Shown: positions 26,031 to 36,194 of the stretch, one piece after another
Position numbering within the stretch: the stretch's first letter is position 1
How the letters are laid out: every line of letters starts with the position of its first letter
Assembly (NCBI RefSeq): GCF_021083305.1
Contig: NZ_JAJFAY010000004.1
Location: 310,001-374,000 of the forward strand
DNA length: 64,000 nt
Direction of reading: 5' to 3'
Source: Haladaptatus sp. DYF46
GTDB lineage: Archaea; Halobacteriota; Halobacteria; Halobacteriales; Haladaptataceae
The notes under the pieces: model-generated
What the model was told of the DNA's origin: nothing
Databases searched by the model: none
The model's input: the letters and a program-made list of their open reading frames with translations, nothing else
Made by a program: the position numbers and the translations under genes

Positions 26031-26407
26031 TCGGCATCGTAATCGTCTCCCACAGCGAACGAGCGGCGGAGGGGATTCGCGAAGTGGCGGCGGAGATGGC
26101 GGGCGACGTTTCCATCGTGGCGGTCGGCGGCGACCCGGACGGCGGCCTCGGAACGAGCGCCCCCGAGATACAGGGGGCGTTGGATTCGCTCTCCGACGAG
26201 GACGGCGTCGTCGTCCTCGTCGATTTGGGGAGCGCGGTGATGAACACGGAACTCGCCATCGAGATGGCCGAAGTGGAGGCGGAAATCGCCGACGCGCCGA
26301 TCCTCGAAGGGGCCGTCAACGCGGCGGTCACGGCGAACGGTTCGAAGGCCACCGTGGAATCCGTCCTCGAAGCGGCCGAGGAAGCGGGCGAGGTTTCGAA
26401 GTTGTAA
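26027..26407 (+). CDS. dhaM: PTS-dependent DHA kinase phosphotransferase subunit DhaM
   Basis: 126 residues. A single EIIA(man)-like domain with phosphoryl-accepting His9 in IVIVSHSERAAEG and VVVLVDLGSAVMNTE, matching DhaM. Unlike the E. coli protein it carries no fused HPr or EI-like domains; those functions are supplied by the convergent ptsH and ptsI genes. It passes phosphate from HPr to the ADP on DhaL. Its 3' end faces ptsI with a 60-nt gap. Confidence 0.92.
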   Translation: MIGIVIVSHSERAAEGIREVAAEMAGDVSIVAVGGDPDGGLGTSAPEIQGALDSLSDEDGVVVLVDLGSAVMNTELAIEMAEVEAEIADAPILEGAVNAAVTANGSKATVESVLEAAEEAGEVSKL

Positions 26408-26467
26408 CTCGTCGGAGGGAGGTCGAAGGCGGCCGACGCCGCCGGTTTCGGAAAATACGTTCTAATT

Positions 26468-28168
26468 TTATTCGGCTTCTTCCACCGACAGCAGACGGAC
26501 CACTTCCTCGCGCGTTTGGGCGGCGAGGATTCGGTCGGCGCGTTCGGCGGCGTCGTCCGTGTCGATTTCCGGGACGTTCGCCTTCACGTCGGGAACCGTA
26601 ATCGCACTCATGCTCAGTTCGTCCAAGCCGAGACCGACGAGGAGGTCCGTCAAGGCGGGATCGCCCGCCATCTCGCCGCACATGCCGACCCACGCGTCCC
26701 CGTCGTGGCCCGCCTGCACGGTTCGACGAATCGCGCGGAGGACGGCGGGATAGCGCGGGTCGTGGAGGTCCGAAACCCGCTCGTTTTCGCGGGAGGCGGC
26801 CATCACGTACTGCGTGAGGTCGTTCGTCCCGATGCTGAGGAACGACACCCGCTCGGCGAGCGCTTCGGCCATGAACACCGACCCGGGCGTCTCTATCATC
26901 ACGCCGAGTTCGGGAACGGCGTGGTTTATGCCTTCCCCGGCCAACTCCGCCGCGACCGATTCGACGCGGGAGAGCGCCGCGTCCAGTTCCTCGACGCTGG
27001 CGACCAGTGGGAACATCACGGCGAGGGAGCCACCCGAGTCCTCGTGGTCGCCGGCGGCCCGGAGCAGGGCGCGCAACTGGGCCTCGAACAGGTCGGAATC
27101 GGGGCCGAGCGAGCGCCGGATTCCGCGCTCGCCGAGGAACGGGTTCGCCTCGTCCGGCGTGTCGAGGTACGGAATCGGTTTGTCGCCGCCGATGTCGAGC
27201 GTCCTGACGACGACTCGTTCGTCGGGGAATGCCGACAGTGCGGCGGTGTAAGCTTCGTACTGCTCCTCCTCGTCCGGCGGCGCTTCGCGGTCGAGGAACA
27301 GAAATTCCGTTCGGAAGAGGCCGATGCCGTCGGCACCCTGTTCGGCCGCCACATCCAGTTCCGCGAGCGTCCCGACGTTGGCCGCGACTTCGATTTCTCG
27401 GCCGCCCGCCGTCGAGACGTGATCCTCCACGATGGGCGTCTCCGAGACGGAAACTCGGTTCCGGGCCTCGTCGTCGGGGTCGATGACGACCGTCCCCTGC
27501 TCGCCGTCGACCACCAGTTCCCGCCCGTCGCCGACTTGGGCGAGTTCCTCGCCGACGCCGACGACGGCGGGGATGGCGAGCGAGCGGGCGAAAATCGCGG
27601 CGTGCGACGTTCGGCCGCCGAAGATGGTGGCGAATCCGGCGATCGCGTCGGCGTCGAGTTGTGCGGTGTCGCTCGGGGTCAACCGTTCCGCGACGAGGAC
27701 GGACCCGTCGGGAAGGTCGCCGAGGTCCATCCGGTCGCCGTCCGTCACGAGTCGAAGCAACCTGTCGCGCACGTCGCGGAGGTCGTCGGCCCGTTCGGCC
27801 ATCGGCCCGTCCAAGTTCTCGAAACGGGCGATGGGGTCGGTGAACGCGCGTCGAATCGCGTGCGGTGCCGGGAGGCCGTTCTCGATGGCCGCCTCGATAC
27901 CGCCGACGATTTCCGGGTCGTCCAGGAACGCGCGGTGTGCGTCGAAAATCTCCGCTTCGTCCTCCCCGAGGCGTTCGCTCGTCCGCTCCCGCTCGCGTTC
28001 GAGTTCCTCGTGGGCGGCCTCCTGTGCCGACTCGAACGCCGCGAGTTCCTCGTCGGGGTCGACGGTCGCGGGGTCGGGCGGGTCTTCGAGGTCGGTCGTT
28101 CCGCGATACCAGACGACGCGACCGATTCCGGCGCGCGGCGTCACACCCGTTCCCGAGAGTTCCGTCAT
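26468..28168 (-). CDS. ptsI: PTS enzyme I (PEP-protein phosphotransferase)
   Basis: 566 residues from ATG 28168, overlapping the ptsH stop as TGATG. The phospho-His189 lies in FGGRTSHAAIFARS. The PEP-binding barrel has GLFRTEFLFL, IGTNDLTQYVMAASREN and the catalytic Cys in GMCGEMAGDP. It takes phosphate from PEP and passes it to HPr. Length and order equal bacterial EI. No sugar EIIBC is visible, so the acceptor chain here most likely ends at DhaM. PTS genes are rare in archaea outside Halobacteria and are generally considered of bacterial origin. Confidence 0.93.
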   Translation of the reverse strand: MTELSGTGVTPRAGIGRVVWYRGTTDLEDPPDPATVDPDEELAAFESAQEAAHEELERERERTSERLGEDEAEIFDAHRAFLDDPEIVGGIEAAIENGLPAPHAIRRAFTDPIARFENLDGPMAERADDLRDVRDRLLRLVTDGDRMDLGDLPDGSVLVAERLTPSDTAQLDADAIAGFATIFGGRTSHAAIFARSLAIPAVVGVGEELAQVGDGRELVVDGEQGTVVIDPDDEARNRVSVSETPIVEDHVSTAGGREIEVAANVGTLAELDVAAEQGADGIGLFRTEFLFLDREAPPDEEEQYEAYTAALSAFPDERVVVRTLDIGGDKPIPYLDTPDEANPFLGERGIRRSLGPDSDLFEAQLRALLRAAGDHEDSGGSLAVMFPLVASVEELDAALSRVESVAAELAGEGINHAVPELGVMIETPGSVFMAEALAERVSFLSIGTNDLTQYVMAASRENERVSDLHDPRYPAVLRAIRRTVQAGHDGDAWVGMCGEMAGDPALTDLLVGLGLDELSMSAITVPDVKANVPEIDTDDAAERADRILAAQTREEVVRLLSVEEAE

Positions 28169-28437
28169 CACGCTTCTTTCTCCTCGGGAGTGGTGAGAAC
28201 GTCTTCCAGCGCATCGAGCGCTTCCTCGGCGTCGTCGCCGTCCGCCACGAGGAGAACCTCGTCGCCCTTTCGGGCGTTGAGCGTCGTCACGGACAGCATA
28301 CTTCCCGCGTTGACCGGGTCGCCGTCCACGAGGGAAACGGTGCAGTCGGCGTCGAACTCGTTCGCTGTATTGACGAATTTCGAGGCTGGTCGGGCGTGCA
28401 GTCCGTCCGCTGGGACGATGGTAACGGTTCGTTCCAT
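28168..28437 (-). CDS. ptsH: PTS phosphocarrier HPr
   Basis: 89 residues from ATG 28437 (MERTVTIVPADGLHARPAS); an ATG 9 nt upstream is possible. His14 in GLHARPAS is the phosphorylation site. GSMLSVTTLNARKGDEVLLV is the regulatory-helix region, where the usual Ser46 context is weakly conserved. The C-terminus LTTPEEKEA is acidic. It forms a coupled pair with ptsI and relays phosphate to DhaM. Confidence 0.92.
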   Translation of the reverse strand: MERTVTIVPADGLHARPASKFVNTANEFDADCTVSLVDGDPVNAGSMLSVTTLNARKGDEVLLVADGDDAEEALDALEDVLTTPEEKEA

Positions 28438-28501
28438 TCGAGGCATGGCCGACAGTTGGAGTGGAAGCCGCTTCATGCTATCGCCGCCATCGTTTCGGCC
28501 A

Positions 28502-28741
28502 TCACCCCCATTCCTGCAATCCCCACTGCGCCCGAGTGTAGCCGAGCGCGAACAACACCGTGCCGACCAACATCAGTGACCCGCCGAGGAGCGGTTCGTT
28601 GACCGGAGGTCCCGGCGCGGAGACGGCGACGAGCGCGAGTCCACACGCGAGGACGACCAGTCCCGCGAGGCTCACCGGATCGAGAAACACCAACCGGAGG
28701 TAGGCACCGGTCGAACGCTTCGGATCGTCCGAAGTCGTCAC
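28502..28741 (-). CDS. Small two-span membrane protein of the glp/pts run
   Basis: 79 residues. A short hydrophilic start (TTSDDPKRSTGAYLRLVFLD) precedes two membrane spans, VSLAGLVVLACGLALVAVS and LGGSLMLVGTVLFALGYTRA. It begins 9 nt after the glpF stop and ends 64 nt before ptsH on the same strand, so it links the glycerol uptake and PTS genes into one potential transcript. The function is unknown; context suggests a glycerol-uptake accessory. Confidence 0.65.
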   Translation of the reverse strand: MTTSDDPKRSTGAYLRLVFLDPVSLAGLVVLACGLALVAVSAPGPPVNEPLLGGSLMLVGTVLFALGYTRAQWGLQEWG

Positions 28742-28750
28742 GGTGCCCCT

Positions 28751-29737
28751 CTAACTCCCTCCGGACGGTCGTTCATGCTCTTCGTCGTGGACCGCCGGCT
28801 CTTCGGGTTCTATCTCCTCGGCTTCGAGCTTTATCACGTACCGACGTGTCAGGAAGTCGTACAACCCGCCGCCGATGATACCGCCGACGATGGTGGAAAC
28901 GGTCGGAAGCCACCAGCCGCCGCGCGGACCGGGGAAGGCGATTCGACCCCATCCGGCGAAATACCCCATGATTCGCGGACCGAGGTCCCGGGCAGGGTTC
29001 AACGCCGCCATGCTGATGGGTGCCTCGTACTGGACGAGCGCCGCGACGAGCAGTCCGATGAGGAGCGCCGCGATTCCGGGGGTCGCCCGCGTTCCCATCG
29101 GGTTCTCGTCGTCCACAAGTGCGAAGATGACGGCGACGAGGATGGCCGTGATGACCATCTCGCTGAAGAACGCTTGCGGGAACGAGACGAGCGACGCGGC
29201 CTGCTGAAGCGAGTTGTAGTCCCCCACTTTCACGCCCGCGAAGGCGGGGTTCGGGAAGAACGTCCAGAGCGTCATTCCGGTGATGGAACTACCGGGTTGA
29301 CCGCGAACCACGTTGTTGGCCTCGCTGAAGCTTTGATAGTACCCCGACCACGTGACGAGCAACGTCCCGGCGGCCAGAAACGCCCCAACGATTTGAGCCA
29401 CGATGTAGCCCGGAACGTGTTTCCACGGAAAGTCCCGCCAGACGGCGTTCGCGATGGTCACGGCCGGGTTGATGTGCCCTTCCGAGACGCCGCCGACCCA
29501 GTATACCGCGAACATCACCGCGAATCCCCACAGGACGGCCACGCCGAACAGGTCGAACCCGCCCGTCAACACCGAGACGGTGACGGCACCGTCACCGAGG
29601 AGGACGAGGATGAACGTCCCGACGAGTTCGTTCACGTACTTCGCGCCCCAGTACTCCTCCACCGAGCCGTCGTCGGTAGCGGTTTCCCCGCCATCCGAGA
29701 CTGGTTCGCCGCCGTCGACCGTCGCTTCGTCCGTCAT
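28751..29737 (-). CDS. glpF: Glycerol facilitator (MIP family)
   Basis: 328 residues from ATG 29737 (MTDEATVDGG), 1 nt after the glpK stop. Six spans with both pore motifs: GHINPAVTIANAVW in the first half and ALNPARDLGPRIMGY in the second, the Asp after NPAR being characteristic of glycerol-transporting rather than water-only channels. An unusually long acidic N-terminal tail (about 35 residues) and acidic C-terminus flank the channel, as expected for a haloarchaeal protein. It admits glycerol for GlpK; phosphorylation traps it. Confidence 0.92.
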   Translation of the reverse strand: MTDEATVDGGEPVSDGGETATDDGSVEEYWGAKYVNELVGTFILVLLGDGAVTVSVLTGGFDLFGVAVLWGFAVMFAVYWVGGVSEGHINPAVTIANAVWRDFPWKHVPGYIVAQIVGAFLAAGTLLVTWSGYYQSFSEANNVVRGQPGSSITGMTLWTFFPNPAFAGVKVGDYNSLQQAASLVSFPQAFFSEMVITAILVAVIFALVDDENPMGTRATPGIAALLIGLLVAALVQYEAPISMAALNPARDLGPRIMGYFAGWGRIAFPGPRGGWWLPTVSTIVGGIIGGGLYDFLTRRYVIKLEAEEIEPEEPAVHDEEHERPSGGS

Positions 29738-29738
29738 C

Positions 29739-31277
<1,539 letters not shown>

Positions 31278-31480
31278 TGACTCCCCCATTGGGTGCGCCG
31301 GTTCATTGCCACGTTCGGCCACACCTCGGGAAAGAGACGGGACGAAGAATAATGATGTTTTCCCACGCCGGTTTCGGTACCTCGGACTCGTTGAACCGTC
31401 CGTGACCGTTCACTTTACTCTTCGAGACACTGGATTGTGACAACAAACAGACCACCCTTCGCCGAATTTCGACCGAGACA

Positions 31481-31495
31481 CATGTGAATCACATG
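31481..31495. promoter_or_regulatory. Perfect 7-1-7 palindrome upstream of glpK
   Basis: CATGTGA-A-TCACATG. It lies 204 nt upstream of the glpK ATG and 11 nt beyond the stop of the acetyltransferase gene, in an otherwise featureless 228-nt gap. It has the symmetry of a dimeric regulator site such as a GlpR-type operator, but no regulator gene is adjacent, and the distance to glpK is larger than usual. Confidence 0.4.
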
Positions 31496-31505
31496 GGGTT
31501 TGGCG

Positions 31506-31949
31506 TCACAGCGACTTCCGCATATATGTCGCGGTGTCGGGACAGAGGTCGGCAAATTCCGTCGTCTTCCGGATGGCGTCGGGAGCGGTCCGACGGGACG
31601 CTTCGACGTACATCCGTTCGGCGAAGAACTCCGCCGCCGTCGTCGTCAGTAGGTGAAGGGTCTCCACCCCGTCGGCGGCCGCTCGTTCCTCCAATCGGGC
31701 ACAGAGTACGCTTCCGTAGCCTTCGTCACGAGCGCCTCGCTCCACGACGACCGACCGTAGAAGGCCGTCCGTTCCGTGGACTTCGACGCCACCGAGACCG
31801 ACGGGGTCGGGTCCAACGTGGGCGACGTAGAAACGGTCCAGTTTCGGCCCGACGTCCTCGAACGGTAACCCGTTTTCCTTCAGCAGCGTTCGAATATACG
31901 AGCGGTGAGCGTCATCCGCCTGTCGAAGCACGAGTGTCGTCTCGCTCAT
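31506..31949 (-). CDS. GNAT acetyltransferase, ArsN2-like
   Basis: 147 residues. The order of motifs follows ArsN2: an N-terminal LRQADDAHRSYIRTLLKENGLPFEDV, LGGVEVHGTDGLLRSVVVE (acetyl-CoA strand), then RDEGYGSVL, LHLLTTTAAEFFAERM, and the diagnostic tail APDAIRKTTEFADLCPDTA. ArsN-type enzymes acetylate arsinothricin or related amino-group toxins, and ArsN2 genes usually accompany ars operons. None is visible here, so an orphan detoxification or other acyl-transfer role is equally possible. Confidence 0.75.
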   Translation of the reverse strand: MSETTLVLRQADDAHRSYIRTLLKENGLPFEDVGPKLDRFYVAHVGPDPVGLGGVEVHGTDGLLRSVVVERGARDEGYGSVLCARLEERAAADGVETLHLLTTTAAEFFAERMYVEASRRTAPDAIRKTTEFADLCPDTATYMRKSL

Positions 31950-32170
31950 CGGGAACGAATGCGGGAACGAGCGTAAAGTACGTTCCCCCGGCGGCCATCG
32001 CTCGGACGGGTTCGAACCGGCGTTTTAGCTCGCGTGTCGGGGAAGGTGGTAAACTTCGGGAAAGCGGCTAGTCGTGGGCCGGGACACGAAGGGGAATGGG
32101 ACCTGACGTAGCTATACCGGGAGAAAATACAGCAGGTTGAAAACAAGTCGAGCGTGAAGTGTCGTTCGGG

Positions 32171-32968
32171 CTATCGGTTTCGGGGTTCCTCGTACGCGTT
32201 CAACCACTCGGCGACTATCTCTTGAATCGCGAGGGCGGTCGTGCCGACGTTGAGGATTTGATACCCGTTTCGAGCCTTCTCGTTGACGTCCTCCATTCCG
32301 AAGCCGAGGTTACCCACGGGTACGCCTCGTTCGACGCTCCTCGAACGAACGGTTTCCACGGCGTCCTGTACGTCCGGATTATCGAGTTCCCCGGGAGAGC
32401 CGACCGCGACCGAAAGGTCGAACGGGCCGACGAAGACGAAGCCGAGGTCCGGAACGTCGAGAATCGAGTCGATGTTCTCGACCGCCTCCAAGGACTCTAT
32501 CGTCACCCCGATGAGCACCGCTTCGTCCTCGGCGGCCGCGTAGTCGTCCGTCAATCCCCACCGACTCGCTCGTGGAACAGCGAGGCCGCGTTCGCCCGGC
32601 CCGCCGTCGTAGCGGAAGTACGCTGCCCGCACGATATCCCGCACCTCGTCAGCCGTATCGACGTGTGAGAGGAACACGTTCCTCACGCCGGTGTCCAGTA
32701 CCTTCCGGACGAGCGCCGGTTCCGTAACCGGTACCCGAACCAACAGCTCCGTACCAGTCAGCTCGCTCGCGCGGAGCAGCGATTCCACCGCGCTTGCGTC
32801 CCACGGACTCGGCCCCGCGTGTTCGAAATCGATCCAAACGAAATCGAGTCCGAGATCGCCGTACAGTTCGACGAGCGTCGGCGAGTACGTGTCTTCGGCC
32901 ATCCCGAGCGTGACGTCGCCGCGTTCGAGTCGCTTTCGCAAACTTGTCGTGTTTCTTTCTCGTTCCAT
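32171..32968 (-). CDS. HpcH/HpaI-type class II aldolase
   Basis: 265 residues from ATG 32968; a strong GGGGGGAC-type Shine-Dalgarno sits just upstream. The (beta/alpha)8 barrel motifs include LDFVWIDFEHAGPSPWD, where the Glu-His pair corresponds to the HpaI active-site strand, LLVRVPVTEPALVRKVLDTG, GVTIESLEAVENIDSIL and FVGPFDLSVAVG, containing the metal-binding Glu and Asp. It should catalyse retro-aldol cleavage or condensation with pyruvate. The aldehyde partner is unknown and no aromatic-degradation genes are near. Confidence 0.85.
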   Translation of the reverse strand: MERERNTTSLRKRLERGDVTLGMAEDTYSPTLVELYGDLGLDFVWIDFEHAGPSPWDASAVESLLRASELTGTELLVRVPVTEPALVRKVLDTGVRNVFLSHVDTADEVRDIVRAAYFRYDGGPGERGLAVPRASRWGLTDDYAAAEDEAVLIGVTIESLEAVENIDSILDVPDLGFVFVGPFDLSVAVGSPGELDNPDVQDAVETVRSRSVERGVPVGNLGFGMEDVNEKARNGYQILNVGTTALAIQEIVAEWLNAYEEPRNR

Positions 32969-33142
32969 GAGTCCCCCCAACCGGGTACCGACACGGGTTG
33001 TTCGACGGTGCGTTTCGCGCCACCTGTGTTCGATTTCGCACCGCTATCGGTGTCGGGTCGGCGAACGTGGTACGCTAGCGACGGTAGTAGCGCTGCTGGT
33101 CCGCGCTGTCGAGTCGAACACGCTCTCGGAGAACACCACCCG

Positions 33143-34156
33143 TCAACCGGAATATTCCGCGCGCACCACCACGTACCCGCTCGCGTTCCGAACGACGACC
33201 GTATCCCCGTCGTTGTTCCAGACGGCACCGTCGGCGTTCCAGTAGCGTTCCGACGGCGAGTCGGACCCGCTCCCCGTGTAGAGCGTGAGCGTCTTCCCGC
33301 TCGCCAGCGTCACACCCGACGGCACGCGGTACGTGTGCCCGCCGTCGTCCGAAATCGTCCATCTGGAGAGGTCGAGGGTCACGTCTCCCGTGTTCTTCAG
33401 AACGACGTACTCGTCGTTCAAGTTCTGGTGGTCGTTGCCGTCCGCGTCGGCGTGGATTCGAGCGACGGCGAGGCCGTCCGTCCCGCCGTCGGTCGCCACT
33501 CGGGTCGTCGATTCGTCCGTGCTTCCTTGTTCACCCCCGCTCGCCCGTCCGTTCGCACACTCCCAGAGGCCGACGCCGTCCTTCTGTGCACGTGATTCGG
33601 CGGCGTAAAACCGGTCGCGCTCGGTGAATTCACTGTCGTACACCCGCGCGTAGCCCTGTTTCACCAGTTGGTAGTTGAAGAGCGTGCCGTCCGATTCGCG
33701 GACGTAAATCAGCAATCTGCCGTAGTAGCCCCGCGGTCCCTCGTTCGCGTCGAGCGTGATCGTCACTCGCTCGTCCACGAGTTCGGCTCTGGCGAACTCG
33801 CTCGCCTTGTGCCCCCAATCGCGGAGACACCGCTCTCCGCTCCGATCGTCGGGGACCTCCTCGAACTCCGTCGGGTCGTTTTCGGTGTGGACCTCCGGCG
33901 TATCGACGCCGAGGAGGCGGCCCGTCTCCTTCGTCCCGTTCGCGTAGCGGAACTCCACGGTGTCGCCGTCCACGATTCTGGAGACGGTGACGGTCCAGTG
34001 ACGAGATTGGGACTGAGAGTCGCCGATCGAGGCGGTTCCGTCGGGTCTGGGCGTCGTGGTATCCTGCACCGACGCACACCCGGCGGTCAGGACGCTCGCG
34101 CAGACGACGAGGACGACGGCGATGGAGACCGGCCGCGAGGAGCCCGTGAAAGACAC
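33143..34156 (-). CDS. Lipoprotein nuclease: SNase domain plus lamin-tail domain
   Basis: 337 residues from GTG 34156, chosen because it gives a proper lipoprotein signal (VSIAVVLVVCASVLTAGCAS) and no ATG exists in range. Mature residues about 50-190 are a staphylococcal-nuclease domain: VSRIVDGDTVEF, RLLGVDTPEV (catalytic Arg/Asp), GYYGRLLIYV and LVKQGYARVY. A linker (about 200-230) leads to a C-terminal lamin-tail/intermediate-filament-type domain (LNDEYVVLKNTGDVTLDLSR, GDTVVVRNASGYVVVRAEYS). It is an extracellular surface nuclease, plausibly for DNA scavenging. Confidence 0.85.
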   Translation of the reverse strand: MSFTGSSRPVSIAVVLVVCASVLTAGCASVQDTTTPRPDGTASIGDSQSQSRHWTVTVSRIVDGDTVEFRYANGTKETGRLLGVDTPEVHTENDPTEFEEVPDDRSGERCLRDWGHKASEFARAELVDERVTITLDANEGPRGYYGRLLIYVRESDGTLFNYQLVKQGYARVYDSEFTERDRFYAAESRAQKDGVGLWECANGRASGGEQGSTDESTTRVATDGGTDGLAVARIHADADGNDHQNLNDEYVVLKNTGDVTLDLSRWTISDDGGHTYRVPSGVTLASGKTLTLYTGSGSDSPSERYWNADGAVWNNDGDTVVVRNASGYVVVRAEYSG

Positions 34157-34187
34157 GAGGAAACCGAGACGCTTCCGGCGGTTAAAT

Positions 34188-35060
34188 CTATGCGACTCCT
34201 TCGGCGTCTCGGTCGCGTGCCGGTAGATACGGGAGCGGACTGACCGGACAGAACATCGGTGCTTCCGTGAGAAGGTGGCGGAGAACGCGAACGTGACCCG
34301 CCCCGACGAGGAACAGGATTCGGTCGTCCGTGGCGTCCATGGTCCGCCAGAGGTGGTGGACCATCCTGATGTTTCGGTCGTACCAGTACGCGAGCGCCAG
34401 CGGACTCCCGAACCGCTCGTCCGCCGCGCGAATCCCCCTATCGAACATGAAATCGTGGTTCTCCCGGCGCTCCTCTTTGTCGTTGATCCACGCGAAGTAC
34501 TCGGGAATCGTGGAGGACGAGAGTCGTTCGTCGCTCTCACGCTGTACGGTGTCGTTGTCGGCGAGTTCGATGTCGGTCTTCCGACTCGAATCGACGTCGC
34601 GGTCCTCGAACGGATCGGTGTCGGGTTCCGAGGGATACTCGTCTATCGCGGCGACCCGCTCGTGGCCGAGGTGGTCGGCGAGTCGGAAACCGACTTGGAC
34701 GATTTCGCTCCGGCATTCGGTGGTCAGTTCGTCCCGTTCCGAGTGTGGCGAGGGAAACGACGCCTCGCGGTCGTAGGCCAATTCGCCCGACCGGAACTCC
34801 CAATACAGGTCGTTTATCGCCTCGTTTCGGTCGTACGGTCGTTCGACGGCGACCCTGTCCGGGTTCCATTCCGAAACGCGGGCGACCAAATCGCGCAGTT
34901 CGGCCTGTCGGCGGTCGGCGAGCACGTCGTCGGCATCGACGTTCACCTCGTCCAATCCCGGATTGTCCATGTGATAGGTACCGAGCAACATCACCTGCAC
35001 CTGCTCGGAGGTCGGTTCCGGCCATCCGTTCGGCGTCCGGGCGTCGTTCCTATTCGCCAT
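34188..35060 (-). CDS. DUF5694 family protein
   Basis: 290 residues from ATG 35060 (MANRNDARTPNGWPE). Recognisable blocks: VMLLGTYHMDNPGLDEVNVD at the start, LVARVSEWNPDRVAVERPYD, and the ending DDRILFLVGAGHVRVLRHLL. This TraB/PrgY-like pattern (GTYH...ERP...GAGH) is shared by a putative metal-dependent hydrolase superfamily, and DUF5694 is its cytosolic branch. The conserved His of GTYH, Glu of VERP and His of GAGH are present, so it may be catalytically competent. The surface nuclease gene follows 31 nt later on the same strand. Confidence 0.75.
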   Translation of the reverse strand: MANRNDARTPNGWPEPTSEQVQVMLLGTYHMDNPGLDEVNVDADDVLADRRQAELRDLVARVSEWNPDRVAVERPYDRNEAINDLYWEFRSGELAYDREASFPSPHSERDELTTECRSEIVQVGFRLADHLGHERVAAIDEYPSEPDTDPFEDRDVDSSRKTDIELADNDTVQRESDERLSSSTIPEYFAWINDKEERRENHDFMFDRGIRAADERFGSPLALAYWYDRNIRMVHHLWRTMDATDDRILFLVGAGHVRVLRHLLTEAPMFCPVSPLPYLPARDRDAEGVA

Positions 35061-35137
35061 GGACGGGACGACCGACGCGCCGGGAATAAGTGTTCGTAGA
35101 ATTGAATTTCTATACGCGAGGTTACAAAAGCACAGTT

Positions 35138-36046
35138 CTATTCTTCGGGTGTCAGTACTTCCCCACCGTGCCGTTCCACGACGTCCAACTCGCGGTCGAA
35201 AACGAACGTCCTCGTCTCGCCGTCGAGGGTCATGGGAACCGCGATACGAAGCGGGTCGGTGGATTCGACGGTCGCGTTGTCCTCCTTCAACCACGGGAGT
35301 TCCCACCGCGGCGTCTCGCGGAGGTCGATGCCGTGTTCGTAGTGGAACGCGGCGACCAGCGGGTGCGAGAGGACGGCCAACTGAACGGACCGATTGTACC
35401 TGTGACCGCACCGACCGCACTCGTGGAACTCCATTCCGACCAATCCGCTGCCTTCGAGCCAGTCGGGTGCGTCCTCGTCGTCGGAGAGATACAGCGTCGA
35501 ATCCAACTGCCCGTGGCAGTTCGTACACATGCCGACCTCGGCGGCCTCGTCCAAAGTTCGGAGCCATCGAGCGACGACGGTCGGTGCCGCCGCCGCGTCC
35601 ATCCCGTCCATGAGTCCCGCGGGAATTTCCGGGTCCGTGAACATCCACTCACAGCCCGTGCAGTCGATGGTGATTCCGTGGTCCCGAAAGACCGCTTCCA
35701 ACCGCCCCCCGCAGTGGAGGCAGTTCCCATCGACCGGAACGGCGTCGGCGCTGAACTCCGCGGTGTACCCACCGGACAGGACGGCCCCGACGACCCGTTC
35801 CCCCGGCGGTGCGACATCGTAGCCGTCATCGGTCTTGCGGACGAACTGTCCCGTCAACTTCCCGAGATGGTAGTTGAACCCGCCGGGGTCGTCCGCACCG
35901 ACGCGGGTTCGAAGTTCCGAGAAGGACAACGACTCCTCGGCCCGGTTCAGCACCCGCAGGATTTCGAACCGAGTCTCGTCGCCGAGCAGCCCGAACGCCT
36001 CGTCGGGGGTGAGGCACGTAACGGTCGGGTCGTCGTCGCGTTCCAT
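35138..36046 (-). CDS. ArsR-like winged-helix protein with zinc-binding ligand domain
   Basis: 302 residues. Residues 10-80 form an ArsR-type winged helix (FGLLGDETRFEILRVLNRAEE, FSELRTRVGADDPGGFNYHL). It is followed by a haloarchaeal DUF7351-like sensor region with three CxxC-type pairs: CLHCGGR, CTGCEW and CTNCHGQ, and a further CGRCGHR. It is probably a metal- or redox-responsive repressor. It lies alone between the DUF5694 gene and a divergent SHOCT protein. The domain name is from memory. Confidence 0.75.
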   Translation of the reverse strand: MERDDDPTVTCLTPDEAFGLLGDETRFEILRVLNRAEESLSFSELRTRVGADDPGGFNYHLGKLTGQFVRKTDDGYDVAPPGERVVGAVLSGGYTAEFSADAVPVDGNCLHCGGRLEAVFRDHGITIDCTGCEWMFTDPEIPAGLMDGMDAAAAPTVVARWLRTLDEAAEVGMCTNCHGQLDSTLYLSDDEDAPDWLEGSGLVGMEFHECGRCGHRYNRSVQLAVLSHPLVAAFHYEHGIDLRETPRWELPWLKEDNATVESTDPLRIAVPMTLDGETRTFVFDRELDVVERHGGEVLTPEE

Positions 36047-36165
36047 ACTGCATCGTTACGAGAACGGAAACAAAGTAGTGTGGTTCCGTGGTTCGTGAAT
36101 CGTTCCGAAGGGTTGAGTCGGAAAACCGACTGTCGAACGGGTACGCAAGTGAACAAGAAGGACGT

Positions 36166-36171
36166 TTTATA
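36166..36171 (+). promoter_or_regulatory. TATA box of the SHOCT-protein gene
   Basis: TTTATA, 24 nt before the ATG at 36195, implies a leaderless transcript. Confidence 0.55.
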
Positions 36172-36194
36172 TCCCAGCGCCGAAACGAACCGAT

